Notes: a model not told the origin generated them from the letters alone. A stretch of 64,000 bases of DNA from Clostridium sp. AWRP (GCF_004006395.2 NZ_CP029758.2:3038001-3102000), one strand, 5' to 3'. Positions 8,025 to 16,622 are shown, counted from the first letter of the stretch. Made by a program: numbers and translations.

Positions 8025-8435
8025 ATGATAAAAAAACTAAAAAAATTATTAAAATTAATTATAGGTTATGGAATTGTAGCCATAATTTTAATAGCAAGTA
8101 TTTCTGTTGTTTCAATATTTGGTGGAGGAATAATGCAATTATTCGGTTTTAAGTATTATTCAATTAGGAGTATTATTTTATTTTTTGCGATAGTAGCTGT
8201 AGTAGGTTTCCCAATAGAAATTTTTGCATTATGGCTTCCGAAAATCTTGCTATCACTTGATAAAATTACTATGAAATTAGCAAAGATACTATTCGTTATA
8301 TTAGATACAATATCAACAATGCTTACAATGACTTTAGTTGATTATTTTATGAGGAGTGTATCGGCATCAGATACGGCTATATTGGTGATATCCTTTTTAA
8401 TGGCAGTTTCATCAACGAAAGATTTAGAGAAATAA
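8025..8435 (+). CDS. Membrane protein, possibly YrvL-family regulatory protein
   Basis: The 136-residue protein has a basic N terminus (MIKKLKKLLK) and four predicted membrane helices at about 12-34, 46-66, 83-105 and 115-130. Length and layout resemble the YrvL family of small membrane proteins; I hold that assignment loosely. A GAGGT site stands before the ATG. The gene follows the collapsed padR/permease copy and has no co-directional partner. The function is unknown. Confidence 0.55.
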   Translation: MIKKLKKLLKLIIGYGIVAIILIASISVVSIFGGGIMQLFGFKYYSIRSIILFFAIVAVVGFPIEIFALWLPKILLSLDKITMKLAKILFVILDTISTMLTMTLVDYFMRSVSASDTAILVISFLMAVSSTKDLEK

Positions 8436-8490
8436 TTTCCTACTTTTTTAACCTATAGGTATCATGTATACTCCCTGATATACATTAACT

Positions 8491-8733
8491 TTAATCATAT
8501 TTTTCTTTCGTCTCAGCTATCAACTTTGGTAATTTATGCATTAATTTCATCATATGTTTTAACTTATTACCTGATGATTTTGCAACTATCTCAACCATAA
8601 CTTTACTAACTTGATGTGATGCCAATAGGTTAGGCTTTGATATTATCGCTACCTTTTCCCCACATGTATTACATTTCCCTTGTTGTGATATAAATTTACT
8701 AATTCTAAATTTATTTGCTTCATCCTTTTTCAT
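8491..8733 (-). CDS. Hypothetical small protein with a CxxC motif
   Basis: The 80 residues are rich in lysine and have one CNTCGEKV motif near residue 21, compatible with half of a zinc site, then a basic helical C terminus. I do not recognise a family. The ribosome binding site is weak, so the start is unsure. It is convergent with the membrane protein at 8025. Confidence 0.45.
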   Translation of the reverse strand: MKKDEANKFRISKFISQQGKCNTCGEKVAIISKPNLLASHQVSKVMVEIVAKSSGNKLKHMMKLMHKLPKLIAETKEKYD

Positions 8734-8882
8734 ATAATATTTAATTGATAAACATATCTTTATACCCAGTAATAAAAAGCACTAATTCCATAATAAAATT
8801 ATAAAATTGGTAGAAATAATTAAGAACAATATGAGTTAATATCATACAATATAATGTGAAGAACTTTTATGGAGAATTATAT

Positions 8883-9926
8883 ATGGAACAAAATAAAATA
8901 ATTTTAAATAACTCCACAAATTACAATTTAGTTGAGGATAGTTTTAAACATAACCATTATGGCTGGTATGCTTGTTTGTGTAAATATTTGTATTTTTATT
9001 ATTATTTACACTGTTGTCCATATAAAGTACCTGCTTATTGGAATCCATTTTTTTATAAATATAGCTTGCATATGAATGATAGAATGATACAAGAACGCTA
9101 TTATGAACCCCCAAATAATGATATGCACCTTGTTATAAATTCTAATAATACAAAAAAGTTATCTAAACACTTTCGTAAAACTACTGATTTAACTAATTTT
9201 AAAGGTAATAAAGTTATAAACTTAAATGGATTAGCTAATTTAAATATATCTGGCAGTTCTCAATTTTCTGAAAGTAGTCTTATGTTAATTAAACAATCCC
9301 TAGGTGATGCTATGCCAATAATTATAGTTGACTTAAGACAAGAATCACATGGATTTATTAACGGTATAGCGATAAGTTGGTCAGGTAACAGAAACAAAGC
9401 TAATAAAGGTTTAACTAAAGAAGAAGTTTTATTTGATGAGAATACGAGATTACAAAGCATCTTATTAAACAAACCACTATATATTGGCAATAAAATATTA
9501 ATACCGAAGAAGGTTGAAGATGAAGAAAAATTAGTTCAAAGCTATGGTATGTCATATATGCGTATACCAGTAACAGATAAAGAAAAGCCTACTAATGACA
9601 TGGTTGATTATTTTATAAAATTCGTTAAGTCATTGCCCAAAAATACCTGGCTGCATTTTCATTGTAAAGGCGGAGTGGGAAGAACAGGTACTTTTATGGT
9701 AATGTATGATATTATGAAAAACGCTAAAAATGTTAGTCTCCAAAATATAATGAATAGACAGGTCTTACTAGGAGGAAAGAACTTACTTAGAGATGAACTA
9801 TACCTAATGAACCGCTCCAAACAAAGAGCTAAATTAATAAAAAGATTTTATATATATTGTGTTGAAAATGATGACAACTTTAAAACTACATGGTCACAAT
9901 GGATTAAACTTAGTGGTATATTCTAA
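8883..9926 (+). CDS. PTP-like phosphatase (phytase / inositol polyphosphatase type)
   Basis: The 347-residue protein has the cysteine phosphatase signature HCKGGVGRTG (C261 and R267, numbered from the ATG at 8883). Before it comes DLRQESHGFINGIAISW, which marks the PTP-like phytase group that removes phosphates from myo-inositol hexakisphosphate or related substrates. The N terminus (residues ~25-60) is unusually rich in Tyr and Cys and hydrophobic, but it is not a clean signal peptide, so the location is uncertain. I chose 8883 because GGAG lies 8 nt upstream; a GTG at 8856 is also in frame. It is a single gene with no sugar-phosphate genes beside it. Confidence 0.75.
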   Translation: MEQNKIILNNSTNYNLVEDSFKHNHYGWYACLCKYLYFYYYLHCCPYKVPAYWNPFFYKYSLHMNDRMIQERYYEPPNNDMHLVINSNNTKKLSKHFRKTTDLTNFKGNKVINLNGLANLNISGSSQFSESSLMLIKQSLGDAMPIIIVDLRQESHGFINGIAISWSGNRNKANKGLTKEEVLFDENTRLQSILLNKPLYIGNKILIPKKVEDEEKLVQSYGMSYMRIPVTDKEKPTNDMVDYFIKFVKSLPKNTWLHFHCKGGVGRTGTFMVMYDIMKNAKNVSLQNIMNRQVLLGGKNLLRDELYLMNRSKQRAKLIKRFYIYCVENDDNFKTTWSQWIKLSGIF

Positions 9927-9927
9927 A

Positions 9928-9968
9928 AGCAGGCAGTCCAAATTTAAGATAAAATTGGACTGCCTGCT
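9928..9968. terminator. Perfect 14-bp hairpin after the phosphatase gene
   Basis: AGCAGGCAGTCCAA (9928-9941) pairs fully with 9955-9968 across a 13-nt loop. There is no strong T tract, so it may act as a bidirectional or RNA-stabilising hairpin. Confidence 0.6.
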
Positions 9969-9970
9969 GA

Positions 9971-10132
9971 TGATAGACAAAATAAGAATCTTTCCAAAAC
10001 TGCAATATTTGCAAGTTCCAAAGTTAAAGGCCCTGTCTTAACCGACACAAAAACTCCAACTGTATTGTCATTAATATATGCAACATAGCAATCTCCTCTA
10101 CATATATAATCATTAATTACTTCTTTTTTCAC
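9971..10132 (-). pseudogene. GNAT acetyltransferase, N-terminal fragment
   Basis: About 42 family-like residues (DYICRGDCYVAYINDNTVGVF, then TGPLTLELANIAV) match the first half of a small GNAT enzyme. The frame then runs into unrelated sequence near the phosphatase terminator. The acetyl-CoA binding motif that should follow NIAV is missing, so the gene is dead. Confidence 0.55.
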
Positions 10133-10398
10133 ACCGCATTATTTAATTCTCAAAAATCATTGTTCTTGTTTTCCATTATAATCTGTAATTTCATTTTTGT
10201 CAGAAGATAAATTTATCATATTATTGTTTTAACAATATAATTTAATTAAAATACTATTATGAAAAATAATTATTTTTCGACATATTTAAACAAATAAATA
10301 GTAAATTCGCCTTTATTAAGTATAAAGTTAGTATAATACTATCCGATTATCATATAGACTTAATATTTAACAAAATTATTTTGAGTAGAGAGGTGTAT

Positions 10399-11538
10399 AT
10401 GATGATTATTGAATTTTTTATCAATTCTTGTGTTTTGATAACCTCTATAAGTGTCCTTAGTATTTTTTTTAAAGATAAAATACTAATTTCAAAGTCATCA
10501 ACAACTATACGTGAAAAACTCTTTATTGGTATGATTGGTGGGATACTAGAAATATTATTGATACTATTTCCTATAAAAGTTATGCCTGATTTATCAATCA
10601 ATTTTCATGCTCTACCAATTATTTTATCATCTCTTTATGGAGGAATTTTATCTACAATTGTAACTACTGTTATAATTAATATTCTATTTTTCTTGATATT
10701 TAGGTTTTCTATAGTTTCTATGTTTTTTTTAGTTACTAATTTGTTTTTAGTAATTGGATTTATTTTTATCTCAAATACTAAAACAACAATAAAAAATAAA
10801 TGGGTTTATTCTACTTTATATTCATTGATAGTAAGCTCTATTGGAAGTATAATTCTTATTAAAAATACGCAGCTGTTAATTCAGTTTCTAATAATTTACT
10901 ATATTAATGATTTACTTTTAACATATTTTATATATAAATTTATGGAACATTTATCAAAAGCTTTTGAAGCATATAGAAATCTTAAAACGGAAGCTTCAAT
11001 AGATTTTTTAACTGGCTTGAATAACGTAAGGCAATTTGATAAAAGTTTACATCGAATTAACATTGCAGTACAAAAAAAAGAGGAAATTCAATATTTATCA
11101 TTAATATTTCTAGATATTGACCATTTTAAAGAAATAAATGATAAGTATGGTCATGGTTCAGGTGATATTGTACTGAAAAATTTGGCTAACATTCTAACCA
11201 ACACATGCCGAGCCTTTGATATTATATCTCGTAATGGTGGTGATGAATTTTCTATATTACTATTAAATTGTCCAGCTGCAGACGCAGTCCAAGTTGCTGA
11301 AAGAATAAGGCAAAATGTTGAAGCTTATTCGTTTCATATTTCTGATAAAACCACTGTTCATATAACAATTTCAACAGGAGTTTCAACTTATCCTAGTATA
11401 ACTGACAATATAGATAATCTACTTAGTGATTCAGATACTGCTCTATATAAAGCTAAAAATGAAGGTAAAAATAAAGTAATTTTATACAAAGGTAATTCGC
11501 TACAAAATAATTTTAATAGTTATAAGATTCTCCCCTAA
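10399..11538 (+). CDS. Diguanylate cyclase, 5TM-type sensor plus GGDEF domain
   Basis: The 379-residue protein has five to six N-terminal membrane helices of the 5TM/LYT sensor type (residues ~1-180), a short linker and a GGDEF domain. The active-site motif is intact (NGGDEFS, ~residue 280), and the RxxD inhibitory site stands five residues before it (RAFD-IISRN-GGDEF). It should make cyclic di-GMP at the membrane under product inhibition. GAGAGGTG lies before the ATG pair at 10399/10402. It is convergent with a paralogue at 11826-12953. I found no EAL or HD-GYP phosphodiesterase and no c-di-GMP riboswitch in the window. Confidence 0.9.
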   Translation: MMIIEFFINSCVLITSISVLSIFFKDKILISKSSTTIREKLFIGMIGGILEILLILFPIKVMPDLSINFHALPIILSSLYGGILSTIVTTVIINILFFLIFRFSIVSMFFLVTNLFLVIGFIFISNTKTTIKNKWVYSTLYSLIVSSIGSIILIKNTQLLIQFLIIYYINDLLLTYFIYKFMEHLSKAFEAYRNLKTEASIDFLTGLNNVRQFDKSLHRINIAVQKKEEIQYLSLIFLDIDHFKEINDKYGHGSGDIVLKNLANILTNTCRAFDIISRNGGDEFSILLLNCPAADAVQVAERIRQNVEAYSFHISDKTTVHITISTGVSTYPSITDNIDNLLSDSDTALYKAKNEGKNKVILYKGNSLQNNFNSYKILP

Positions 11539-11561
11539 TATTATATTTTACATAAAAATGG

Positions 11562-11603
11562 CGTGTGGCAAATATCTTTTTCTAAAAGTATTTTCCACAT
11601 GCC
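11562..11603. terminator. Imperfect hairpin between convergent genes
   Basis: GCGTGTGG with the following AAATAT and T run pairs with AAGTATTTT and CCACATGC, forming a long imperfect stem. It is a likely terminator of the upstream cyclase gene. Confidence 0.5.
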
Positions 11604-11611
11604 TGCTCACT

Positions 11612-11820
11612 TTATGAATCTAATTTATTATTAGTTATATTCATCTGAATAAACAAATTCAAAACTAACATTGTGGCACTTCTTTTATTTGAATCTGACA
11701 AACTTGGTCTAGGAATACTCAAAGTTACAGAGTCTATATGGGGAATATCTCCTCCTGAGATTATTACACACAGATCTTTCCTTATGGCAAAAGCCTTATT
11801 TAAAATTAGAATATTACAAA
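11612..11820 (-). pseudogene. Fragment of an LpdD-like (decarboxylase accessory) gene
   Basis: On the minus strand a frame without a start reads KAFAIRKDLCVIISGGDIPH, then ...SVTLSIPRPSLSDSNK RSAT, and ends at the stop at 11612-11614. The GGDxPHI...PRPSL pattern resembles proteins associated with prenyl-FMN decarboxylases (LpdD type) from memory. Only ~60 codons survive, directly upstream of the cyclase stop. It is low confidence on family, moderate on being a real coding remnant. Confidence 0.4.
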
Positions 11821-11825
11821 TAAAA

Positions 11826-12953
11826 TTAATAATATGGAATTACCTTATTTCTACCTGTATGCTTTGCTTCATATAGAGCGATATCTGCACTTTCTATAAT
11901 TTCTTCAATACTATTGACAATATCAGGATAAGTTGTAACACCAATAGATACAGAAACATTAATTTTTTCACCCGTAGATAGTATAAATTCATGATTTTCT
12001 ATTGCTTTTCTTATTTGTTCACCAATTTCTATAGCTTGTGTATTAGAACAGTTTATTAATAATATTGAAAACTCTTCCCCACCGTTTCTTGAAATTATGT
12101 CAAAAGACCTGCATGTCCTTTTAAGTATTAAAGCAATTTGTTTTAGCACTTCATCACCTGAAGGATGTCCATATGTATCATTAATTTTTTTAAACCAATC
12201 AATATCTATCATAATAAGTGAAAGTCTTTCTTTTCTCTCAGCTGCCTTTTTAGATAAATCATTAAACAAGTTGTTGAAATTTCTAACATTATTAAGCCCA
12301 GTTAAAAAATCCTTGTAGGAATCTTCTTTAAAGTGCATAAAAAGCAAACTTGATTGATTTATATACTTACAAATATAATATATTATAAATCCAAATATAA
12401 TTGTTAAAATTGAATATATAATAAATTTTTTGTAAATTGTGTTATTAATTTTTGCAGTTGACAATACTATATTCATAAAAAGGAAATGCAGAATCAAGCT
12501 ACTACTAATCATGTATATCCATTTTTCTGCTTTCTGTACATTGCATTTAGAAATAAGTCCACAGCCAACACTTATACTTAATATTGTAATTGATGTAAGT
12601 ATTGTTTGATAACTTATTCCCACAAATACTATCGAAAAGAAAGAAATTACTAAACCAGTAATAAATGAGGCCAAAAATCCACCGTTTATTGCTGAAATAA
12701 GTATAGCAAAATTTTGAAAATCTACCGGTATGTAATCTTTACCTTCCATGATAAAAGGTATCAAAAATCCACCTAAAGCTCCTGCAGTAATTCCATATAG
12801 CATTCTTATCCATACAGAAGATGATGGATTTAATAAATGTCCTTTATTTTTAAAAAATTGACTCCATATAAAAAGAAATGAAATGAAAAGAAATACACTA
12901 TTAAGTAAATATCTTGTAATAAATAAGTATTTATTTATAGGACAACACCTCAA
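11826..12953 (-). CDS. Diguanylate cyclase paralogue, 5TM-type sensor plus GGEEF domain
   Basis: The protein has the same architecture as the enzyme at 10399 and is clearly a paralogue: ~6 N-terminal helices, then a GGDEF-family domain with active GGEEF (residues 291-295) and RxxD (RSFD, 282-285). The start is odd. AGGTG at 12946-12950 (rc) is followed after seven bases by an ATA codon at 12938, where the paralogue has ATG. The only normal-type start in frame is a TTG at 12953 that precedes the ribosome binding site. It may therefore start at ATA or TTG with low efficiency, or be silenced by a start-codon mutation. Confidence 0.8.
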   Translation of the reverse strand: MRCCPINKYLFITRYLLNSVFLFISFLFIWSQFFKNKGHLLNPSSSVWIRMLYGITAGALGGFLIPFIMEGKDYIPVDFQNFAILISAINGGFLASFITGLVISFFSIVFVGISYQTILTSITILSISVGCGLISKCNVQKAEKWIYMISSSLILHFLFMNIVLSTAKINNTIYKKFIIYSILTIIFGFIIYYICKYINQSSLLFMHFKEDSYKDFLTGLNNVRNFNNLFNDLSKKAAERKERLSLIMIDIDWFKKINDTYGHPSGDEVLKQIALILKRTCRSFDIISRNGGEEFSILLINCSNTQAIEIGEQIRKAIENHEFILSTGEKINVSVSIGVTTYPDIVNSIEEIIESADIALYEAKHTGRNKVIPYY

Positions 12954-13057
12954 AACTTTAAAATTTCACTCTGGTTAATAAAAAACGTCATATTATTATT
13001 TAGGACGAAATAAATATTTTGTTCTAAAAATGATGATTTTATACTTATCTTTTATTC

Positions 13058-13093
13058 ATTATTTTTAATTTAATTCCATAAATTAAAAATAAT
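13058..13093. repeat. 14-bp perfect inverted repeat between cyclase and recombinase genes
   Basis: ATTATTTTTAATTT and its complement flank an 8-nt loop in the 283-bp divergent region. The rest of that region is AT-rich, and I see no long invertible segment in it. Confidence 0.45.
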
Positions 13094-13236
13094 TCTATTT
13101 TTGATTCCATTTTATTGCAAATTATAACATTACTTTGATATTCTTCTTATAATAATTGGATTTTACTCAATATTATGTTATAATTTATTATACAAAATAT
13201 TTATAATGTATAATTATTTTGAAAAGAGGAAACTAA

Positions 13237-13836
13237 ATGGAAAGAAAAAGTGACAGAAAAATAAAATATCTTACCCAAGAAGAAGCAAAAAATCTTTTTA
13301 AAGCCATTATCAGTTTAGATAGTATACATGCAGTTAGAGATTTAGCAATTTTTAGAGTTGCTTATAGATGCGGCTTGAGGGCCTCTGAAATTGCTTTAAT
13401 TAAATTGGAAGATTATAATGCTTCCAAGGGTGAACTTTACTGCAAAAGATTAAAGGGCAGTTACAATAATACTATAAGACTTGATACTAAAACTAAAAAT
13501 GCATTAGATAAGTATATACATGAAAGCAAATTATCATCTAATTCTGAAATTTTATTTAAAAGCCAAAGAGGAAAACCAATTTCCAGACAAACTCTTGATT
13601 ATATGATGAAAAAATATTGTTCTCATGCTAATATTTATGATAAAAGTAAATATCATTTTCATTCTATAAAGCATACTACAGCAGTTCATTTGGCAGAGTC
13701 TGACATGGATATAAAAGAACTACAATGGTGGCTTGGGCACAAATCTGTTACAAATACAGAAATTTACTTTCAATTTACAACAAAACAGCAGGAAAAAATG
13801 TATTGCAAGCTTGAGAGAAAAAACGAAATGGTTTAA
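13237..13836 (+). CDS. Stand-alone tyrosine recombinase (FimB-sized)
   Basis: The 199-residue catalytic-domain-only integrase has the first Arg in CGLRASEIALIK, Lys in the beta-hairpin, HSIKHT in place of HxxR, WWLGHKSVTNTEIYFQF for the second His and the nucleophile Tyr. The second active-site Arg is Lys (HxxK), seen in some active members. Size and layout resemble the FimB/FimE and RecV invertases that flip promoters. It is divergent from a diguanylate cyclase. An AGAGGAAA site lies before the ATG. It is not closely similar to the enzyme at 5493. Confidence 0.85.
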   Translation: MERKSDRKIKYLTQEEAKNLFKAIISLDSIHAVRDLAIFRVAYRCGLRASEIALIKLEDYNASKGELYCKRLKGSYNNTIRLDTKTKNALDKYIHESKLSSNSEILFKSQRGKPISRQTLDYMMKKYCSHANIYDKSKYHFHSIKHTTAVHLAESDMDIKELQWWLGHKSVTNTEIYFQFTTKQQEKMYCKLERKNEMV

Positions 13837-13850
13837 AAATAAGACCTTCC

Positions 13851-13986
13851 CTAATGCTGTATAAAAGGTTTAAAAACCGAGATAGCACTAGCACTGCTAG
13901 TTAAAACCGCATAAGAACCGCTTAGAGCTCCAATTTCTATGTCTGCCTCTACTATTTTTGCCGGTGCTAAAACAACAAAAACAAAA
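13851..13986 (-). other. Unidentified coding remnant
   Basis: Minus-strand frame of ~45 codons with protein-like, G+C-richer composition: APAKIVEADIEIGALSGSYA, then VLTSSASAISVFKPFIQH and stop. It has no start codon with a ribosome binding site. I do not recognise the family. The rest of the 375-bp stretch 13837-14211 holds nothing else I can call. Confidence 0.3.
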
Positions 13987-14211
13987 TAAATATAAAATGC
14001 AGCAAATTTAATTTACACTTCATAACAAATTTTATCTTCTATCTTATAACCTTTAATTTTATTTTTAAATTTTTTATGACAAGTGTATACTCATTATTTA
14101 CAAAACTATAAATAAATTTTCCACAAAATTCTAATTTTAGTAGGTAATTTTTTTGTATTACTGCTTGAAAGCGATTCTACAAGTAATACATCCTATTTTC
14201 AATAAAATATT

Positions 14212-14400
14212 TCAAATTTCTTGATTAAAATTCTTGATATAATCAACTATAACATTATCAAGTTCTTCACTTGTAGCTAATATACTTTTGCTCTCTTCAA
14301 TATCTTTGTGTTCTATATTTCTAATAATATCATTATTAAGTTTTTCTCTTAAATTTTCTATCTTTTCTTTAATTGTCAATCTATCTTTTGATTCATTCAA
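14212..14400 (-). CDS. Spo0E-like sporulation regulatory phosphatase
   Basis: The 62-residue protein is mostly two helices. It carries the Spo0E signature S-x-E-L-D-x-x-I-x-x-Y (SEELDNVIVDYIK) near the C terminus. These small aspartyl phosphatases dephosphorylate Spo0A~P and delay sporulation. An AGGGGA site precedes the ATG. A second member of the family is at 27853. Confidence 0.8.
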   Translation of the reverse strand: MNESKDRLTIKEKIENLREKLNNDIIRNIEHKDIEESKSILATSEELDNVIVDYIKNFNQEI

Positions 14401-14610
14401 AATATATCGTCCCCTAACCTCTTGCTAATATCTACATTACTTGTTATTTATCTTTGACATAAAAAGTGGTGGATAATTTTGAGAATATATTAGTCTAAAG
14501 GAAGTAAAATATGTATTATTTATACGTATTTAATTCTATTATTAATATCAGTTATTTTATACTATAAATTATTATCATTTTTCATCACCTCGAATACTAA
14601 TTATGTAACA

Positions 14611-14802
14611 TTAGAGAAATTTTCTAATATCCACTTCTAAAATTTTCGATAGTTTGTCCAATGTTTTTATTGAAGGATTTGTTCTGCCAACCTCAACATC
14701 TGAAAGATATGTATTAGAAATGCCTGCCTTATTTGCTAACTCATACTGTTTTAATCTCTTTTTCAATCTCTCTTCCTTAACCTTTTTACCTATATTGTCC
14801 AA
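14611..14802 (-). CDS. XRE-family helix-turn-helix regulator (small)
   Basis: The 63-residue protein is a bare Cro/CI-type HTH domain (KQYELANKAGISNTYLSDVE, then RTNPSIKTLDKLSKIL). I place the start at a TTG at 14802 because GGAGGTGGG lies just before it; an in-frame ATG at 14817 falls upstream of that site. It is divergent from a SinR-like regulator over a region with two similar palindromes, so the two may repress each other or themselves. Confidence 0.8.
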   Translation of the reverse strand: MDNIGKKVKEERLKKRLKQYELANKAGISNTYLSDVEVGRTNPSIKTLDKLSKILEVDIRKFL

Positions 14803-14857
14803 ATTTCCCACCTCCATAATATTATTATACGATTTTAGCGTATTAATTCAAGCAATA

Positions 14858-14876
14858 ATTATGTTATACACGTAAT
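14858..14876. promoter_or_regulatory. Candidate XRE operator 1
   Basis: ATTATGT-N5-ACGTAAT, an imperfect palindrome in the divergent region; the same geometry recurs at 14934-14952. Confidence 0.45.
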
Positions 14877-14898
14877 CATTGCAATTTTTTCTTGCTAT

Positions 14899-14927
14899 TT
14901 TACATTCTTTCTGATTTTGTTTATACT
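14899..14927 (+). promoter_or_regulatory. Promoter of the SinR-like gene
   Basis: TTTACA at 14899-14904 and TATACT at 14922-14927 have 17-bp spacing. Operator-like site 2 follows just downstream. Confidence 0.5.
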
Positions 14928-14933
14928 CTAATT

Positions 14934-14952
14934 ATTACGTTATTTACGGAAT
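14934..14952. promoter_or_regulatory. Candidate XRE operator 2
   Basis: ATTACGT-N5-ACGGAAT, with the same half-site order and spacing as operator 1. It lies between the -10 box and the ATG at 14969, a position suited to repression. Confidence 0.45.
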
Positions 14953-14968
14953 AAACGAGGCTTATATT

Positions 14969-15328
14969 ATGAGTATAATAGGAACTAAATTAAGAAAAAT
15001 TAGAAAAGCAACTGGACTTTCATTAAAACAATTATCTTCTAAAATTAATGGTAAAATATCTATATCCTTTTTAAGTGATATAGAAAATGGCAGAAGCAAT
15101 CCTTCCTTTGAAAATCTAAAGCTTATTGCTACTGCCCTTGAAACCCCAATTTCTTATTTCATAGAAGATTCAAAGGATAGTATATTCTCTAGCACCATTG
15201 ATGATGCAGATTTTATTCATATAATTAATCTGCTTCAGGACTTTAAAGATTGGAGTATAGAAGATAAAAAAGAACTTTTATTCTATTTAAAGGCTAAAAA
15301 AGTTATTAGGGATAGCAAGCATCAATGA
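14969..15328 (+). CDS. SinR-like XRE transcriptional regulator
   Basis: The 119-residue protein has an N-terminal HTH_3 domain (LRKIRKATGLSLKQLSSKIN, then ISISFLSDIENGRSNPSFENL) and a ~50-residue C-terminal helical tail for multimerisation. That is the layout of SinR/SlrR-type developmental repressors and of phage CI-like proteins. It is divergent from the small XRE gene. No SinI-like antagonist is visible nearby. Confidence 0.8.
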   Translation: MSIIGTKLRKIRKATGLSLKQLSSKINGKISISFLSDIENGRSNPSFENLKLIATALETPISYFIEDSKDSIFSSTIDDADFIHIINLLQDFKDWSIEDKKELLFYLKAKKVIRDSKHQ

Positions 15329-15474
15329 AATTTATATATTATATGTTTGCTAAAATATAATCTAATGAATAAATGTAAGGAGCTACGAAACATGTATAAA
15401 TAAATTATATGCAATGAATGGAGTATAAACGGAAATGGATGCTAATATTTTTATTCTTTTATTAAAGTATATGT

Positions 15475-15594
15475 TCGGGTAGAGGAGTATTAATTAATAG
15501 TCAAAATGGAATATTATTGTTTAAATTTATATTTCCTGAAATTAAAAGCAAAAAAGGTTTATGGGTAACTCCCTGTGGTGGAGTGTATAACTGA
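15475..15594 (+). pseudogene. NUDIX hydrolase fragment
   Basis: The frame reads LINSQNGILLFKFIFP, then SKKGLWVTPCGGV and stop. This matches the first strands and the beginning of the NUDIX box (normally GLWxxPGGGxExGE), but a stop replaces the box itself. Only ~35 codons remain. The rest of 15329-15980 holds a terminator and no other gene. Confidence 0.55.
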
Positions 15595-15600
15595 TGGGTA

Positions 15601-15632
15601 AAAGAGAAGGTCACCTTCTCTTTTTTAATAGG
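15601..15632 (+). terminator. Terminator hairpin
   Basis: AAGAGAAGG pairs with CCTTCTCTT across a 3-nt loop and is followed by TTTT. It closes the NUDIX remnant transcript. Confidence 0.75.
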
Positions 15633-15980
15633 GTATCCTTTTATATGTAAGAGATTCTATTAATTTATCTATATTATTCATTCCCGTTAGATCCTAATTT
15701 GAGAAATAGTAAGATGTCCAAATTGCTTTAATAGATCCACTATTTGTTTTTGACCTTTTGATAAATAAAACACACTATCACTCCTATTTATTAATACTTT
15801 AGATTGGTGTTATAATTTTATTATAATTTGATATTTTGGGAGATTGAAATAAACGCTGTTCAAAATAATAAATCAATGCGGCTTATGAAAAATGTAAAAC
15901 AACTCAGTAAATAGTAATTTATAGAGTAGCTTAATTGTTTAGTTTGAACTCAAATAAATAGATAATTGAGAGGTATTAAA

Positions 15981-16622
15981 ATGCGAATATTATTGCTTTA
16001 CGGAGTTAATTGTACACGCAAAATATGGGATAATCTTCGCCCATATTTAGATAATTATGAAGTGGTTTATGTAGAATACCCACATGAGATTACACAAAAA
16101 GCAAATGATATAGATACTATTTCAAAATGGGTTTATGAAACTTATAATGGTAAACCTTATGATGCAGTTATTGGACATAGTCTTGGTGGAATAGTTGCTT
16201 TACAATTAGCTTCGAAATATAAAATGAAGTTTAATAAGATAATTTACTTAGACACAAATTTAAGACCAGCAAATGAGTTCTATCGAAATCTAATGACTGT
16301 TGAGCATATGACCGAATATGGTAATGATATTCTTACAATGTTTCAAAAAGAAAGAAAGTTTTATACTTCAAATTTATTTAAATCTATTCAAGAGGAATTT
16401 GACTATACAAAATATTTAAAAGAACTTACGCAAAAAGTATATGCTATCTATGGTGATAGAAACAGGCCAGAATATAAAAATAAAATTACTGACTTAAATT
16501 TATCCAATGAAGCATTATCAAAATTAGATTTTAGGTTTATTAATAATGCATGCCATATGATTATGATAGAAAATCCAAAAAAACTATATGAAATGATTGA
16601 TGAGATTTTAGAATATAGGTAA
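15981..16622 (+). CDS. Alpha/beta hydrolase
   Basis: The 213-residue hydrolase fold protein has the nucleophile elbow GHSLGG around residue 67, a later Asp region (YAIYGDRNRPEY) and the catalytic His near residue 193 (NACHMIMIENPKKL). It is cytoplasmic, without a signal peptide; the substrate is unknown. GAGAGGT lies before the ATG at 15981; a TTG at 15966 precedes that site and is not used. It is followed after 120 bp by an acetyltransferase on the same strand. Confidence 0.85.
   Translation: MRILLLYGVNCTRKIWDNLRPYLDNYEVVYVEYPHEITQKANDIDTISKWVYETYNGKPYDAVIGHSLGGIVALQLASKYKMKFNKIIYLDTNLRPANEFYRNLMTVEHMTEYGNDILTMFQKERKFYTSNLFKSIQEEFDYTKYLKELTQKVYAIYGDRNRPEYKNKITDLNLSNEALSKLDFRFINNACHMIMIENPKKLYEMIDEILEYR

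Noticed and set aside
10133..10398. Possible c-di-GMP riboswitch upstream of the cyclase genes
   Set aside because: I looked for the conserved GEMM core and tetraloop elements here and in 12954-13236 and did not find them.
11673..11876. 67-codon plus-strand frame between the two cyclases
   Set aside because: It overlaps the 3' end of the cyclase paralogue and is antisense to the LpdD-like remnant, which reads better as protein.
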